Of a stretch of DNA of 64,000 nt, positions 63,916 to 64,000 are shown piece by piece. This DNA is from Calditrichota bacterium. Lineage in GTDB: Bacteria > Calditrichota > Calditrichia > Calditrichales > J004. The stretch is taken from NCBI GenBank assembly GCA_013112635.1, contig JABFGF010000002.1, forward strand, positions 620,001 through 684,000, in the 5' to 3' direction. The number at the start of each line of letters is the position of its first letter. Position 1 is the first letter of the stretch. Under the pieces are notes generated by a model, which saw nothing but the letters and a program-made list of their open reading frames with translations, was not told the DNA's origin and made no database searches. A program made the translations under genes and the position numbers.

Positions 63916-64000
63916 CTATCCCTTAAATCCAATCTGTTTATGTTGACCATCGCAAAAGGGTTTGTTTGCAGATGCACCGCAGCGACATAATGCCGCTTTA
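63916..64000 (-). CDS. CDGSH-type iron-sulfur protein, C-terminal fragment
   Basis: The minus strand at the right edge encodes the final 27 codons of a protein ending in a TAG at 63916-63918, with the upstream part outside the window. The fragment reads LCRCGASANKPFCDGQHKQI, matching the 2Fe-2S ligand pattern C-x-C-x2-S-x3-P-x-C-D-G-x-H with all three Cys and the His. The residue before His is Gln instead of the usual Ser, Thr or Ala. Bacterial CDGSH proteins of this type are small and may handle electrons or clusters. The family call rests on a complete motif; size and partners cannot be seen. Confidence 0.85.
   Translation of the reverse strand, partial: KAALCRCGASANKPFCDGQHKQIGFKG

Overview
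The window is AT-rich, densely coded bacterial DNA. It probably comes from a Gram-negative member of the FCB superphylum, for example a Calditrichota-, Ignavibacteriota- or Marinimicrobia-like lineage. The evidence is a type IX secretion (T9SS) C-terminal sorting domain on a 1,899-residue exported protein, a PorV-like outer-membrane protein, FadL- and TonB-type barrels, an omega-like RNA polymerase subunit of the divergent kind, and DUF families common in that group (DUF2911, DUF6090-like, DUF6132-like). Many genes carry a clear Shine-Dalgarno sequence (GGAGG or GAGG), unlike typical Bacteroidia. The phylum is an inference. I found no rRNA, tRNA, CRISPR array, insertion sequence or phage genes.

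Layout. 1-2904 (minus): a DMT permease, an acyltransferase, a DUF427 protein and an edge-truncated EgtD histidine methyltransferase. 3096-6947 (plus): an AraC/GyrI-like regulator, a TonB-dependent receptor and a family 2 glycosyltransferase. 6983-7489: a ParE-type toxin-antitoxin pair. 7668-11173 (plus): a large exported metalloprotease-propeller-barrel protein and nicotinamidase. 11192-13051 (minus): a DUF2914 membrane protein and a HAD phosphatase. 13184-19381 (minus): a tightly packed run of GAF histidine kinase, HDAC-like deacetylase, lipoprotein-type isoaspartyl methyltransferase, M50 protease, small membrane protein and Era. 19502-20259 (minus): a STAS protein and an omega-like subunit. 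20457-26304 (plus): a methyltransferase, two exported amidohydrolases and a DUF1456 protein. 26307-31098 (minus): envelope and stress-type accessory proteins. 31303-36491 (plus): Hsp20, TatA, ClpB, a small membrane protein and an exported GH43-like propeller.

36493-40083 (minus) holds a lone receiver and a multi-PAS hybrid kinase. A roughly 600-base gene-free stretch follows, then FadL. 42012-47037 (minus) is a transport block with three POT/MFS permeases and a PAP2 phosphatase. 47220-55530 (plus) holds a MATE exporter, an aldehyde dehydrogenase, a DUF2911 protein, a HAMP kinase, a receiver-cyclase and a DNA methyltransferase fused to a nuclease-fold domain. 55565-64000 holds a saccharopine-dehydrogenase-like enzyme, NDH-2, the giant T9SS cargo and the tail of a CDGSH iron-sulfur protein.

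The genes suggest a free-living heterotroph that takes up peptides and degrades proteins (POT transporters, amidohydrolases, proteases), with protein-quality and repair functions (ClpB, Hsp20, isoaspartyl methyltransferase) and extensive two-component signalling. The most unusual items are the beta-class DNA methyltransferase with a C-terminal staphylococcal-nuclease fold whose catalytic residues appear lost, the amidohydrolase pair containing two metal-ligand-less domains, the lipobox-bearing isoaspartyl methyltransferase, the protease-propeller-barrel fusion, and a perfect inverted repeat running into the start codon at 35175.
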